The notes: generated from the letters alone by a model not told the origin. Shown: positions 1-7,237, counted from the stretch's first letter. The stretch is DNA of 13,651 nt from an uncultured Bacteroidota bacterium (GCA_903898215.1 CAIUEQ010000056.1:1-13651), one strand, 5' to 3'. Numbers and translations: made by a program.

Positions 1-20
1 AGATATATTATGAACATACG

Positions 21-45
21 AAAAAGCGATTTTAAAAGGCGCTTT
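21..45 (-). terminator. Putative intrinsic terminator of the rlpA-pabB unit
   Basis: Read on the minus strand, a 6-bp stem AAAGCG/CGCTTT with an 11-base loop is followed directly by further T residues. It lies 28 bases past the pabB stop codon, which is where a terminator for this leftward unit is expected. The stem is short, so strength is uncertain. Confidence 0.5.
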
Positions 46-72
46 ACACAATTATCTTAAAATTATTAATAA

Positions 73-1362
73 TTATAATGATTCGAGAACATCAATTATG
101 GCCTGAGCTTTTAATAAACATTCATCATATTCCTGAGCAGGATCACTATCAAAAGTAATGGCACTACCAACTTCATAACTTAAATATTTTGTAGTGGAAT
201 TGTATTGCATACTTCGTATCACAACGTTGAAATCAAAATCGGTATTCGGTAAAATATATCCAACGGCACCGCTGTATAAACCACGTTTAGTGAGCTCAAA
301 TTTTTCTATCAATTGCATGGCACTTATTTTTGGTGCGCCTGTCATGCTGCCCATTGGAAATGCATTTTTTATCGCATCAACAAAATGAATTTCTTCATTT
401 AATGTAGATGATACTGTTGAAATCATTTGATGAACATGTTTGAAACTATATATCCCAAACAACTCATCAACATCTACACTTCCTGTTTTTGATGATCGTG
501 CTAAATCGTTTCTCACCAAATCAACTATCATTAAATTTTCGGCTCTCTCTTTTTCCGAATTCAACAGTTCATGTTTTAACAGTTCATCTTCTTCATCAGA
601 AATACCTCTTTTAATCGTTCCTTTTATGGGTTGAGAAAATAATTTATCTCCTTGTTTTTTCATAAAACGTTCAGGACTGGCACACATTAAAAACTGATCA
701 TTGTATTTAAAAAAAGAAGCAAATGGTGTGGGAGATCTTTTAGTAAGCAAGCTGTAAACATTGGCCGGATCGATCTCTACCTCTTTGGCAAAAAACTCCA
801 CACAATAATTTAATTCGTAAACATCACCTTCAATAATATGCTGGCGTATGCTTTCAACATTATTAATATATTCATTCCGATGAACACGTTCGGTTAGTTT
901 AATTGACAACTTTTTGAAATTGTTTCTCACCGAAATCCCGTTGATGATTTCAACTAAATGCTCCTCTCCATTGATGTTTCCTTTTTTATCAATTGAAAGA
1001 AAATGTATTGGCTCAAAAAAATACAGATCCGAATAACCAATTCCATTGGGATGAGATGAATTGAGTTTTTCAATTTCATTTTTCAGATCATAAGAAAAAT
1101 ATCCAAAAACAGGATGCTGATTATTTCCTAAATCCTTTGGAATAAAACTTTTTAAATTTTCAAATGCATTTCCAAAATCACATTTTATTTCACGCTTCAC
1201 CCCTGCTGCAAGCATAAATTCTATATCGTGCAAACCACAAGCATTTTCAGAAAAATTATTATCCAACAACATGCAAACATTAAATTGAGATGCCCAATGC
1301 AATGCCTTTTCTTTAAATAAAATAATCTCTTCTTTATTCAACTTCATGTTTCCTAAATTCAT
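73..1362 (-). CDS. pabB: Aminodeoxychorismate synthase component I (PabB)
   Basis: The protein (429 aa) belongs to the chorismate-binding family and should convert chorismate plus ammonia to 4-amino-4-deoxychorismate, the first step of p-aminobenzoate and folate synthesis, in the cytoplasm. The catalytic core occupies about residues 160-429. PIKGT at 245-249 is diagnostic: Lys247 is the nucleophilic lysine of PabB enzymes, where anthranilate synthase TrpE usually has Ala. Other family motifs seen are ENLMIVDLVRNDL (275-287), GSMTGAPK (338-345) and the Asp/Glu-rich metal site near 408-414 (PAQEYDE). The length fits a single-domain PabB; no aminotransferase (PabC) or amidotransferase (PabA) is fused or adjacent, so those partners must be elsewhere. 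The start overlaps the rlpA stop by 29 bp; Met6 (1347) would reduce this to 14 bp. Either start implies cotranscription with rlpA. Confidence 0.93.
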   Translation of the reverse strand: MNLGNMKLNKEEIILFKEKALHWASQFNVCMLLDNNFSENACGLHDIEFMLAAGVKREIKCDFGNAFENLKSFIPKDLGNNQHPVFGYFSYDLKNEIEKLNSSHPNGIGYSDLYFFEPIHFLSIDKKGNINGEEHLVEIINGISVRNNFKKLSIKLTERVHRNEYINNVESIRQHIIEGDVYELNYCVEFFAKEVEIDPANVYSLLTKRSPTPFASFFKYNDQFLMCASPERFMKKQGDKLFSQPIKGTIKRGISDEEDELLKHELLNSEKERAENLMIVDLVRNDLARSSKTGSVDVDELFGIYSFKHVHQMISTVSSTLNEEIHFVDAIKNAFPMGSMTGAPKISAMQLIEKFELTKRGLYSGAVGYILPNTDFDFNVVIRSMQYNSTTKYLSYEVGSAITFDSDPAQEYDECLLKAQAIIDVLESL

Positions 1363-1774
1363 TTGATGGTAATTGTATCACAGGAATTTGTTCAACAATC
1401 ACTTCCACTTTTCCAACTCCGTTTAACATTCCTAAATGCTTTGCAGCACGTGCACTCACATCAATAATTCGTTTTGGCGAACGTGGTCCTCTATCATTTA
1501 TTTCAACAATAACCCACTTACCTGTTTTAATATTTGTAACCCTCACTTTTGAACCGAATGGTAAAGTTTTATGAGCAGCAGTCAACTTTTTTCCGCTGTA
1601 AATTTCTCCGCTTGTAGTTCTTCTTCCATTAAATTTATGCGCGTAATACGATGCTGTTCCTTGTTCTTTATAAACCGAACCTGATTGCGATGAATCTTGT
1701 TGTGCAAAACCTGCAATAGAAATCATCAACATTACTGCGAGATGGAAAAATTTATGTTTAATTTGAACCTGCAT
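1334..1774 (-). CDS. rlpA: Exported RlpA-like DPBB-domain protein
   Basis: I place the start at 1774, giving 146 aa with a clear signal peptide (Lys-containing N terminus, hydrophobic stretch to about residue 23, AGFAQQ cleavage region). A longer frame to 1942 exists, but it would run antisense across the 5' end of rarA and hide the signal peptide. The mature part is a double-psi beta-barrel of the RlpA family (about residues 38-128): GTASYYAHKFNGRRT, LTAAHKTLPFGS and INDRGP followed by IIDVS are hallmark segments. RlpA proteins act on peptidoglycan in the cell envelope; some are lytic transglycosylases preferring glycan strands without stem peptides. Glu57 and His68 match catalytic positions of the characterised Pseudomonas enzyme, whereas the position three after the Glu is Ser60 rather than Asp. 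No SPOR domain is present. It shares a transcript with pabB. Confidence 0.85.
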   Translation of the reverse strand: MQVQIKHKFFHLAVMLMISIAGFAQQDSSQSGSVYKEQGTASYYAHKFNGRRTTSGEIYSGKKLTAAHKTLPFGSKVRVTNIKTGKWVIVEINDRGPRSPKRIIDVSARAAKHLGMLNGVGKVEVIVEQIPVIQLPSNEFRKHEVE

Positions 1775-1794
1775 TTGTTGCAATATAAAAAAAG

Positions 1795-3057
1795 ATGACA
1801 ACGAACAAACCATTGGCCGAACGTGTGAGGCCAAAAAAACTTTCAGAATATATCGGTCAGGAACATTTAACCGGTGAAGGAGCTGTATTATTTGAAGCGA
1901 TAAAAAATAAAAATATCCCTTCAATGATCCTCTGGGGACCACCGGGTGTTGGGAAAACCACGCTTGCTAAAATTATTGGCAACGAACTTGGATTGCAATT
2001 TTATCAATTAAGTGCGGTGAGTGCTGGCGTTGCCGAAGTGCGAAAAATAATTGAAGATGCAAAGATGTTCGGCAAAGTTTTATTGTTTCTGGATGAGATC
2101 CATCGTTTCAATAAAAGTCAGCAGGATGCTTTGCTTGGAGCTGTTGAAAATGGCAGTGTCATTCTTATCGGAGCTACAACCGAAAACCCATCATTTGAAG
2201 TAAACAATGCACTGCTTTCCCGTTGTCAGGTTTATGTTTTAAAAGAATTAGAAGTTGATTCGTTGCAAAAAATTGTTGCTGATGCCATTGCTCATGATGA
2301 GTTGTTGAAACAGAAAAAAATTGTGCTCCAAGAAACCGATGCGATGTTTATGTTCAGCGGTGGTGATGCACGAAAATTATTAAATATTTTAGAACTTATC
2401 TGCAATCAACCTCAACAAGAAATTGTTGTTACAAACCAAACTGTCACAAAACTTTTGCAACAAAAAATTGCATTGTACGATAAAGGTGGTGAAGAACATT
2501 ACAATATCATTTCGGCATTTATCAAATCGATGAGAGGTAGCGACCCTAATGCGACAGTGTATTGGCTTGCACGAATGTTGGATGGTGGTGAAAGCATTGA
2601 ATTTATTGCTCGCAGAATGATTATTTTAGCAAGCGAAGATATCGGAAATGCAAATCCGAATGCCTTGCTTTTGGCAACAAATACTTTTCAGGCAATACAA
2701 ATTATCGGGATGCCTGAGGCAAGAATTATTCTTTCACAATGTGCAACTTATTTGGCTTCATCAGTAAAAAGTAATGCCAGCTATTTAGCAATTGATGAAG
2801 CAATGAGTACAGTTAAAAAAACCGGACAGCTACCTGTTCCTCTTCACTTGAGAAATGCTCCAACAAAACTGATGAAGCAACTCAACTATGGAAAAGATTA
2901 TGCCTATGCACATGTTTTCGAGAACAATTTTATTGAACAAGAATTTCTTCCTGAAAAAATTGCAGGAACAACATTTTATGATCCTGGAAATAATGCCAGA
3001 GAAAATGAACTGAGGATTTTTTTAAAAAACAGATGGAAGGAGAAGTATGAGTATTGA
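1795..3057 (+). CDS. rarA: Replication-associated recombination protein A (RarA/MgsA), AAA+ ATPase
   Basis: This 420-aa cytoplasmic protein matches RarA (MgsA, relative of eukaryotic WRNIP1) over its full length. It carries the AAA+ clamp-loader-type ATPase: Walker A GPPGVGKT (48-55), Walker B LLFLDE (96-101), sensor 1 ATTEN (127-131), arginine finger at LLSR (Arg143) and sensor 2 GGDARK (189-194). The C-terminal tetramerisation region includes the family signatures HYNIISAFIKSMRGSDPNA and ASEDIGNA. RarA associates with stalled replication forks and SSB; an ssb gene lies about 6.4 kb away in this window but is not part of the same unit. The start is fixed by the conserved N-terminal segment PLAERVRPKKLSEYIGQEHL. 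It is divergent from rlpA with only 20 bp between start codons, and no Shine-Dalgarno sequence is obvious beyond an A-rich leader. Confidence 0.96.
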   Translation: MTTNKPLAERVRPKKLSEYIGQEHLTGEGAVLFEAIKNKNIPSMILWGPPGVGKTTLAKIIGNELGLQFYQLSAVSAGVAEVRKIIEDAKMFGKVLLFLDEIHRFNKSQQDALLGAVENGSVILIGATTENPSFEVNNALLSRCQVYVLKELEVDSLQKIVADAIAHDELLKQKKIVLQETDAMFMFSGGDARKLLNILELICNQPQQEIVVTNQTVTKLLQQKIALYDKGGEEHYNIISAFIKSMRGSDPNATVYWLARMLDGGESIEFIARRMIILASEDIGNANPNALLLATNTFQAIQIIGMPEARIILSQCATYLASSVKSNASYLAIDEAMSTVKKTGQLPVPLHLRNAPTKLMKQLNYGKDYAYAHVFENNFIEQEFLPEKIAGTTFYDPGNNARENELRIFLKNRWKEKYEY

Positions 3058-3058
3058 G

Positions 3059-3177
3059 GTTGTTTGATTGTTTGGTTGTTTGAGAGTTTGATTGTTTGGT
3101 TGTTTGACGTTTGGTTGTTTGATTGTTTTGTTGTTTGATTGTTTGAGAGTTTGAGGGTTTGAGAGTTTGATTTTTTG
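3059..3177 (+). repeat. Octameric NNNGTTTG tandem array
   Basis: Beginning two bases after the rarA stop codon are about fifteen imperfect copies of an 8-bp unit ending GTTTG, with variants such as gttGTTTG, attGTTTG and agaGTTTG. Two or three copies are 7 or 9 bases long, which suggests slippage. Shorter stretches with the same 8-base phase occur at 5409-5461, 12011-12034 (reverse complement) and 13485-13508. The opposite strand is open and reads as an Asn/Gln/Thr-rich string, which I treat as a by-product of the repeat. Confidence 0.85.
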
Positions 3178-3253
3178 ATGTTACGATTGCTTTTGACCTT
3201 AAACTTATTTCGGAATAAAAAATATTGTAACATTGTTGTACAATTAAAAAAAT

Positions 3254-3985
3254 ATGAAAAAAACTACTCTACTTCTACTCGCCTCATTTTATTTTTTTTC
3301 TGCAGGTGCACAAACAAAAATTTATAATTCATCTTCTTTTGAAATAATATTTTCGTTTGCGAAAATCCAAAAAGGAGGAAATGAAATAAACAGTAATTTA
3401 CGTTTTTCACCTGTGTTTAATTTTCAAAGTTTAGTGAACTACGACATCTCACAAGGTTTTGGCATCTTCCACGGAATGGCAATTCGTAACGTTGGTTTTA
3501 TCTATGATATTCCTGGATCTGATTCGATGATGAAATACCGAACTTATAATATTGGTATTCCGTTGGGAATAAAAATCGGAAACATCAAAAACGGTTTCTT
3601 TATTTATGGAGGTTATGAATTTGAAATGCCTTTTCATTACAAGGAAAAATTATTTATCAATGATGACAAAAAAGACATCACAAGTATTTGGTTTAGCAAT
3701 CGCACAAATTGGTATACACAATCTGTTTTTATCGGTTTCAATGCTAAAAGCGGTTTCAATATAAAACTCAAATATTACCTTGACGGTTTCTTCAATCAGG
3801 ATTATGTTGGAACCTATAATGGCGCTCGTATCAAACCATTTCAGGACATGAATGCACATGTGATTTATTTTTCCTTAAACTGGAACTTGTTTAAAGATGT
3901 AAAAAATTATGGCAAGGAATTCAGAAAACCCAAGTCAAAAACAGAAGCTAAAAGTTATAGCTATATCATCAGTCACGATCGGTAA
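3254..3985 (+). CDS. Secreted or outer-membrane protein of unknown function
   Basis: I do not recognise the family. The 243-aa product has a standard signal peptide (MKKTTLLLLASF, small residues then AGAQ near residue 20). The mature part is rich in alternating aromatic and polar segments and in Gly/Tyr/Phe pairs, for example FNFQSLVNYDISQGFGIFHG, NGFFIYGGYEFEM, TQSVFIGFNAKSGFNIKLKYYLDG and VIYFSLNWNLF. This pattern suggests amphipathic beta-strands of a small outer-membrane beta-barrel (porin-family-like). The C-terminal 25 or so residues after the last strand are basic and polar. It stands alone between the octamer array and the convergent cytochrome genes. The barrel assignment is inference from composition and strand pattern, not from a recognised motif. 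Confidence 0.7.
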   Translation: MKKTTLLLLASFYFFSAGAQTKIYNSSSFEIIFSFAKIQKGGNEINSNLRFSPVFNFQSLVNYDISQGFGIFHGMAIRNVGFIYDIPGSDSMMKYRTYNIGIPLGIKIGNIKNGFFIYGGYEFEMPFHYKEKLFINDDKKDITSIWFSNRTNWYTQSVFIGFNAKSGFNIKLKYYLDGFFNQDYVGTYNGARIKPFQDMNAHVIYFSLNWNLFKDVKNYGKEFRKPKSKTEAKSYSYIISHDR

Positions 3986-4032
3986 AAACCAAATCACAAC
4001 TTCAAATCATTCTAAAAAAATTACCCTAAAGA

Positions 4033-4464
4033 TTACTTAGAAAAGGTACGCAGGTAATTTACCAAATCACCGGGACCGCTAGAAGTTCCGAATGAGCCAT
4101 CAATATCGCTTTCGTTATCAATCATTCTTCTCTTCAAAGACGACATATCTTTGTGAACATAAAAAACTCTATAAAATATAGCACCATCCGACTGAGATTG
4201 AAATGCAAGAGAGGTGAAATCAGCAGGTGGTGTTTCTAAATATGCTGCTTTATTTCCATCACCTTTTCCACCGGCACCATGACAAGAACGGCATAACATA
4301 CTATACGTTTCTTTTCCTGATTTTATTGATGCAGCATCGGCTTTAAAAGGATTAATTAGCTTGTCATATTTCTCCGGAACTTTCTTTGGATCTTCCGGAA
4401 AATTAAATGAATATGCCATTATCGCAAATACGATAACAACTGTGAGTGCAATTAAATTTTTCAT
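4033..4464 (-). CDS. Exported c-type cytochrome (class I), copy 1
   Basis: The 143-aa product has an N-terminal signal or anchor helix (residues 1-20) and one haem c attachment motif CRSCH (Cys58, Cys61, His62), followed by GAGGKGDG, typical of class I mono-haem cytochromes. The likely distal iron ligand is Met107 in HKDM. The C terminus has the usual final helix, GDLVNYLRTF. It should carry electrons in the periplasm; the partner is unknown. The neighbouring gene at 4839-5270 encodes a paralog of exactly the same length that aligns without gaps (84 of 143 identical by hand count). The two are separated by 374 bp, so cotranscription is uncertain. It converges on the unknown exported protein at 3254-3985. 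Confidence 0.9.
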   Translation of the reverse strand: MKNLIALTVVIVFAIMAYSFNFPEDPKKVPEKYDKLINPFKADAASIKSGKETYSMLCRSCHGAGGKGDGNKAAYLETPPADFTSLAFQSQSDGAIFYRVFYVHKDMSSLKRRMIDNESDIDGSFGTSSGPGDLVNYLRTFSK

Positions 4465-4838
4465 CTTTTTTGAATTAAAACATAAAACAAAATTGAGTAA
4501 AAAACACCATACAAAACTTTTACAAATAACAATGTGAATGCTTGATTAAAGCTTCACCCGACATGATAAATTTATTTTAACTTTAAAACATTATTCATAA
4601 TAATTTCGAACTTGTTTTTTACCAATATTCACAAACTTAGCGGCACTAAAATGTTACTCACCAAGTGTGATTTTTTTTTGAATAAGAAAACAATGGACTT
4701 TATTCTAAGGCAATCAGATTAAATACCAGAAAGGAAAATCGTTTCTAAAAAGTAAACAAATTTCACAATATAAATGATCGATGAATTGCCGGCTTAGTGT
4801 ATAAAACTTTTAAATCAATCCGATAACAAACAAAAAAA
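4465..4838. other. AT-rich spacer between the two cytochrome genes
   Basis: No open frame of note, no RNA gene and no convincing hairpin were found in these 374 bases. The spacer should hold the promoter of the copy 1 cytochrome gene, but no match to the Bacteroidota -33 TTTG / -7 TAnnTTTG pattern with correct spacing stood out. A run of nine T residues lies near 4671-4679. Confidence 0.5.
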
Positions 4839-5270
4839 TTATTTTGCATAAGTGCGCAGGTAATTTACCAAATCGCCCGGTGTACGTGTTTGTCCGAATG
4901 AGCCATCAATAACATCATCATTATCAGGAATGCGTTTTTTAAATGAAGGCATATCTTTATGTCCCAAATAAATTTTATACAATAACGCTCCATCAGTTTG
5001 ATTTTGAAAAGCAGCTGAAGTAAAATCTGCAGGAGAGTTATTTAAATTTGCAGCTCTTTTTCCATCGCCTTTTCCACTTATGCCATGACATGTTATGCAG
5101 TGTTTATTATAGATCTCTTTGCCTGCTTTTATAGATACTGCATCTGACTTAACAGGGTTTTTTAAATTTTCATATTTTTCCGGAACCTTCCAAGGGTCTT
5201 CGGGTAAAATAAATGAAAAGAAACTTGTTACAGAAGTAACAACAACAATTAATGCTAATAACTTTTTCAT
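4839..5270 (-). CDS. Exported c-type cytochrome (class I), copy 2
   Basis: I choose the start at 5270 rather than 5372: it gives 143 aa, a normal signal peptide (MKKLLALIVVVTSVTSFF) and gap-free alignment with the paralog at 4033-4464, whereas the longer frame adds 34 residues in front of the signal peptide. The haem motif is CITCH (Cys58, Cys61, His62), followed by GISGKGDG. Met107 in HKDMPSF is the probable sixth ligand, and the ending GDLVNYLRTY matches copy 1. The segment PEDPWKVPEKY just after the signal is shared with copy 1 (PEDPKKVPEKY). The two genes are a tandem duplication; the first lies downstream of this one. The sequence does not show which oxidoreductase they serve. Confidence 0.9.
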   Translation of the reverse strand: MKKLLALIVVVTSVTSFFSFILPEDPWKVPEKYENLKNPVKSDAVSIKAGKEIYNKHCITCHGISGKGDGKRAANLNNSPADFTSAAFQNQTDGALLYKIYLGHKDMPSFKKRIPDNDDVIDGSFGQTRTPGDLVNYLRTYAK

Positions 5271-5506
5271 TTTTTTTGTGATTAAATTGTACAACAAATA
5301 TGATAGCGTTTGCATAAATAATTTACATGCAAATTGCGATTCAAAATTAAAGCAAAATAAAAATGAAAACACTTGGTATACCGCAAGTTAAAGGATGTAT
5401 TTTATCAGGTTTGGGGTTGGTGTTTGTGAGTTTGATTGTTTGTTTGATGTTTGGGGGTTTGATTGCTTGGTGATCTGTTTGGATGGACTTTTTTTATCTG
5501 TAGAAC
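5271..5506. other. Cytochrome upstream region
   Basis: The first 130 bases should contain the leftward promoter of the copy 2 cytochrome gene; CATATTTG on the minus strand near 5300 resembles a Bacteroidota -7 element, but no suitably spaced -33 element was found. From 5409 it passes into GTTTG repeats. No gene is supported. Confidence 0.4.
5409..5461 (+). repeat. Second NNNGTTTG octamer stretch
   Basis: GTTTG recurs at 5409, 5422, 5430, 5438, 5442, 5449 and 5457, with most steps equal to 8. A degenerate copy (GTTGG) near 5416 fills one of the gaps. It has the same unit and phase as the array after rarA, but is more degraded. Confidence 0.7.
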
Positions 5507-5593
5507 TTGTCACTTCACGTATTATTTTCCATTGTCACTTCGAGTTTTAATTTCAATTGTCACTTCGAGTTTTAATTTCATTGTCACTTCGAG
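5507..5593 (+). repeat. Four tandem copies of a 25-bp repeat
   Basis: Copies start at 5507, 5532, 5557 and 5581 (steps of 25, 25 and 24). Each opens TTGTCACTTC; copies two and three are identical over 24 bases and continue GAGTTTTAATTTCA, while the first is diverged. The last copy runs into the palindromic element that ends at 5676. Confidence 0.85.
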
Positions 5594-5676
5594 TTCATCG
5601 AGAAGTATGTTTGTCTTGAGCATTCTGCTCCTAGGGAACTGTTCTCTCCCGATAGCTATCGGGATCGAACTGACAA
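5581..5676. repeat. REP/MITE-like palindromic element beside arr
   Basis: The left end TTGTCACTTCG (5581-5591) is matched in inverted orientation by CGAACTGACAA (5666-5676), 10 of 11 bases. Inside, 5641-5670 is a near-perfect 30-base palindrome: an 18-base perfect core TCCCGATAGCTATCGGGA (5647-5664) flanked by GTTC and GAAC with one 2-base mismatch on each side. It ends 17 bases from the arr stop codon and could also terminate arr transcription, though it lacks a following T run. Its inverted-repeat form fits a non-autonomous dispersed element. Confidence 0.7.
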
Positions 5677-5693
5677 GTAGGTTTAATTTTTAA

Positions 5694-6128
5694 TCAATCT
5701 TCAATTGCTTCAATTCCGAGTTGTTTTATTCGCTCAATATTTTGTTTCATTGCCTTGAGGATTTCAGGTGCGTGTCCTTCCCAATCAGTAACTTCATTAA
5801 TAACTCGAAGTGGATTTTTAGTGCGATACGACTTTGTTGGATTACCCGGAAATTTTTTGTCGGTTAAATTTGGATCATCTTCAAAATGTCCTGTTGGTTC
5901 TACGATATAAATTCTTCCAATACCATCGCCAATGGAAAGTTCGGCTCCCCAAATTGCAGCATCTAAAGTGGCAGTTAAATAAACATACTTAGCAATATTT
6001 CTTTGTCCGAAGTTTGAATTAAATCCGATTTCAATCAAATCATTTTGTTTCAGATTTGCCTTTGTGCCGTGATAGTATTTTTCTGAATTAAGGTCGTTGA
6101 TTGTTTCGTTTGACTTATCGATTTGCAT
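5694..6128 (-). CDS. arr: NAD+-rifampin ADP-ribosyltransferase (Arr)
   Basis: The 144-aa protein is a full-length match to the Arr family, which transfers ADP-ribose from NAD+ to the C23 hydroxyl of rifamycins and thereby inactivates them in the cytoplasm. Signatures in order are YYHGTKANL (18-26), IAKYVYLTATLDAAIWGAELS (around 45-65), IYIVEPTGHFEDDPNLTDKKFPGNPT starting at 73, SYRTKNPLRV and VTDWEGHAPE, and a short ending IEAIED. The residues reported as catalytic in the mycobacterial enzyme (His19, Tyr49, Asp84) have counterparts at His20, Tyr50 and Asp84. Length is normal for the family. The gene is the last of a row of minus-strand accessory genes, 70 bp downstream of the YciI-like gene, and its 3' end abuts a palindromic element. 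arr occurs both on chromosomes and on mobile cassettes. Confidence 0.95.
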   Translation of the reverse strand: MQIDKSNETINDLNSEKYYHGTKANLKQNDLIEIGFNSNFGQRNIAKYVYLTATLDAAIWGAELSIGDGIGRIYIVEPTGHFEDDPNLTDKKFPGNPTKSYRTKNPLRVINEVTDWEGHAPEILKAMKQNIERIKQLGIEAIED

Positions 6129-6134
6129 GTTTGA

Positions 6135-6182
6135 TTTTAATATTTTTGATGATGATTACAGGTTCAACATATTAAAAATATT
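6135..6182. other. AT-rich inverted repeat between the YciI-like gene and arr
   Basis: AATATTTTT at 6139-6147 is the inverse of AAAAATATT at 6174-6182, with a 26-base loop. It lies between two co-oriented genes. It could be a weak terminator or simply AT-rich chance; no GC-rich stem is present. Confidence 0.3.
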
Positions 6183-6198
6183 GAAGCTAATATCGGAT

Positions 6199-6450
6199 TT
6201 ATCTTAAAGGTATTATTTCAATTTTCATGTATGGATAGTATGGCAGAGTAGATAATTTTTTGTCTGCATCTAATTTATCGTTAGCCATTAATACCAAATA
6301 GATTCCGGCAGGTTCACCTTTTATATATGAAGCCAAAAGGGTTCCATTATCTTCCCATTCTTTTATTATTTCTTGTTCTTTTGGTAATAATTTCATTCTG
6401 GTTTCATTGTCTATTCCTTCTAAAAGGATGTCAATCATAAATTTATTCAT
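6199..6450 (-). CDS. Small YciI / muconolactone-isomerase-like protein
   Basis: The 83-aa protein has the outline of a single ferredoxin-like alpha/beta domain of the YCII/muconolactone delta-isomerase type: an N-terminal strand MNKFMIDILL, a charged helix LLPKEQEIIKEWEDNG, a strand-turn GTLLASYIKGEPAGIYLVLM, a helix ANDKLDADKKLSTLP and a final strand YMKIEIIPL. Such domains form dimeric barrels; members include isomerases, but many have no known reaction. I see no motif that fixes a substrate, and the family call rests on pattern rather than a catalytic signature. The start Met is followed by a normal first strand. It sits between arr (downstream) and the Imm-5-like gene (upstream) on the same strand. 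Confidence 0.6.
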   Translation of the reverse strand: MNKFMIDILLEGIDNETRMKLLPKEQEIIKEWEDNGTLLASYIKGEPAGIYLVLMANDKLDADKKLSTLPYYPYMKIEIIPLR

Positions 6451-6674
6451 TTCTTTTTTTTAGTTTATTTTATGTTCAATTATATATTTAGAAAAGTATG
6501 CATCAATTATTTAAAACAGGTGGTTAAATCACAAACATAATTCACTGAAAATATTTTCCGAACAAATGACGAAATAAATTTTATTAAACAACAAAACATT
6601 GGATGAGTTCAAAATCATTGTTCAAATAACTCGCACTAGAAAGGATGTTAATGAACATAGGGGCAATTCATTGT

Positions 6675-7154
6675 TTAATTATTGTCAGTTGTATTGACTT
6701 TTATTTTCTGTTTGCCTCTTGTTGATAGAACAAGGTCAACAATGTCAGGTGATAATTTTTCGTCTTGCCATTTTCTTTCCTTGTCGATTGATTTGTCAGC
6801 AAGTTTAACTGCTTTCAATGCATACTCTGCAGCTATCAATGAATGGTCAGCCATATGTGCAGTAGCAACAGTGTGTCCTGCCGAACGAGCTATTGCAATA
6901 TCAATTGGGTCTGTCAATTCCTTTGCAACTGCTATAACGTCCAATGAGGCTTTTCGTGCGTCACCTACAGAAGCAATATTTATTGTCCATTCCTTTGCGA
7001 TTTTAATTGCATTGATCAGACGTGCATCAATTGTTTTTGTGAAGAGAGGCAAAACATTTTCAACGCATTTACAAGCCCATAATATTAATTGTCTATGCTG
7101 TTCTTTTGTCAAAGGTCCGCCACGATGTTCTGCTATAAATCGTTTGTCTCTCAT
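6675..7154 (-). CDS. Putative immunity protein, Imm-5-like domain
   Basis: The 159-aa protein resembles the bacterial putative immunity (Imm-5-like) family: an N-terminal KRFIAEHRGGPLTKEQHRQL, then LWACKCVENVLPLF, an alanine-rich helical middle containing EWTINIASVGDARKA, and the conserved stretch ARSAGHTVATAHMADHSLIAAEYALKAVK, ending with RKWQDEKLSPDIVDLVL. It is probably an all-helical cytoplasmic protein. The family name comes from association with polymorphic-toxin loci, but the members are mostly uncharacterised. No toxin gene is adjacent here, so it would be an orphan immunity gene or have another role. It is 84 bp downstream of the SDR gene and 224 bp upstream of the YciI-like gene. 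A shadow frame on the plus strand covers the same bases and was discarded. Confidence 0.72.
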   Translation of the reverse strand: MRDKRFIAEHRGGPLTKEQHRQLILWACKCVENVLPLFTKTIDARLINAIKIAKEWTINIASVGDARKASLDVIAVAKELTDPIDIAIARSAGHTVATAHMADHSLIAAEYALKAVKLADKSIDKERKWQDEKLSPDIVDLVLSTRGKQKIKVNTTDNN

Positions 7155-7190
7155 TTATTCTTTAACGATGTTTTTTGTTTGTTTCATGTC

Positions 7191-7212
7191 GTTTTACAAT
7201 AACAGTAAACGG
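7191..7212. other. Short hairpin between the SDR and Imm-5-like genes
   Basis: CGTTTTAC and GTAAACG form a 7-bp stem with a one-base bulge and a 7-base loop in the 83-base gap between two co-oriented genes. No T run follows in the reading direction, so terminator function is doubtful. Confidence 0.35.
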
Positions 7213-7237
7213 TTTGCGGTTCGACTTTTATTTTATT

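Noticed and set aside
1775..1942. N-terminal extension of the RlpA-like protein to 1942.
   Set aside because: It would overlap rarA antisense and bury the signal peptide inside the protein.
2976..3233. 85-codon minus-strand frame rich in Asn, Gln and Thr across the rarA end.
   Set aside because: It is the translation of the octamer repeat and the antisense of rarA; no start context or family resemblance.
5271..5372. N-terminal extension of the copy 2 cytochrome to 5372.
   Set aside because: It puts 34 residues before an ordinary signal peptide and breaks the equal length with the paralog.
5507..5593. CRISPR-like direct repeats.
   Set aside because: The 24-25-base copies are back to back with no unique spacers and no cas genes.
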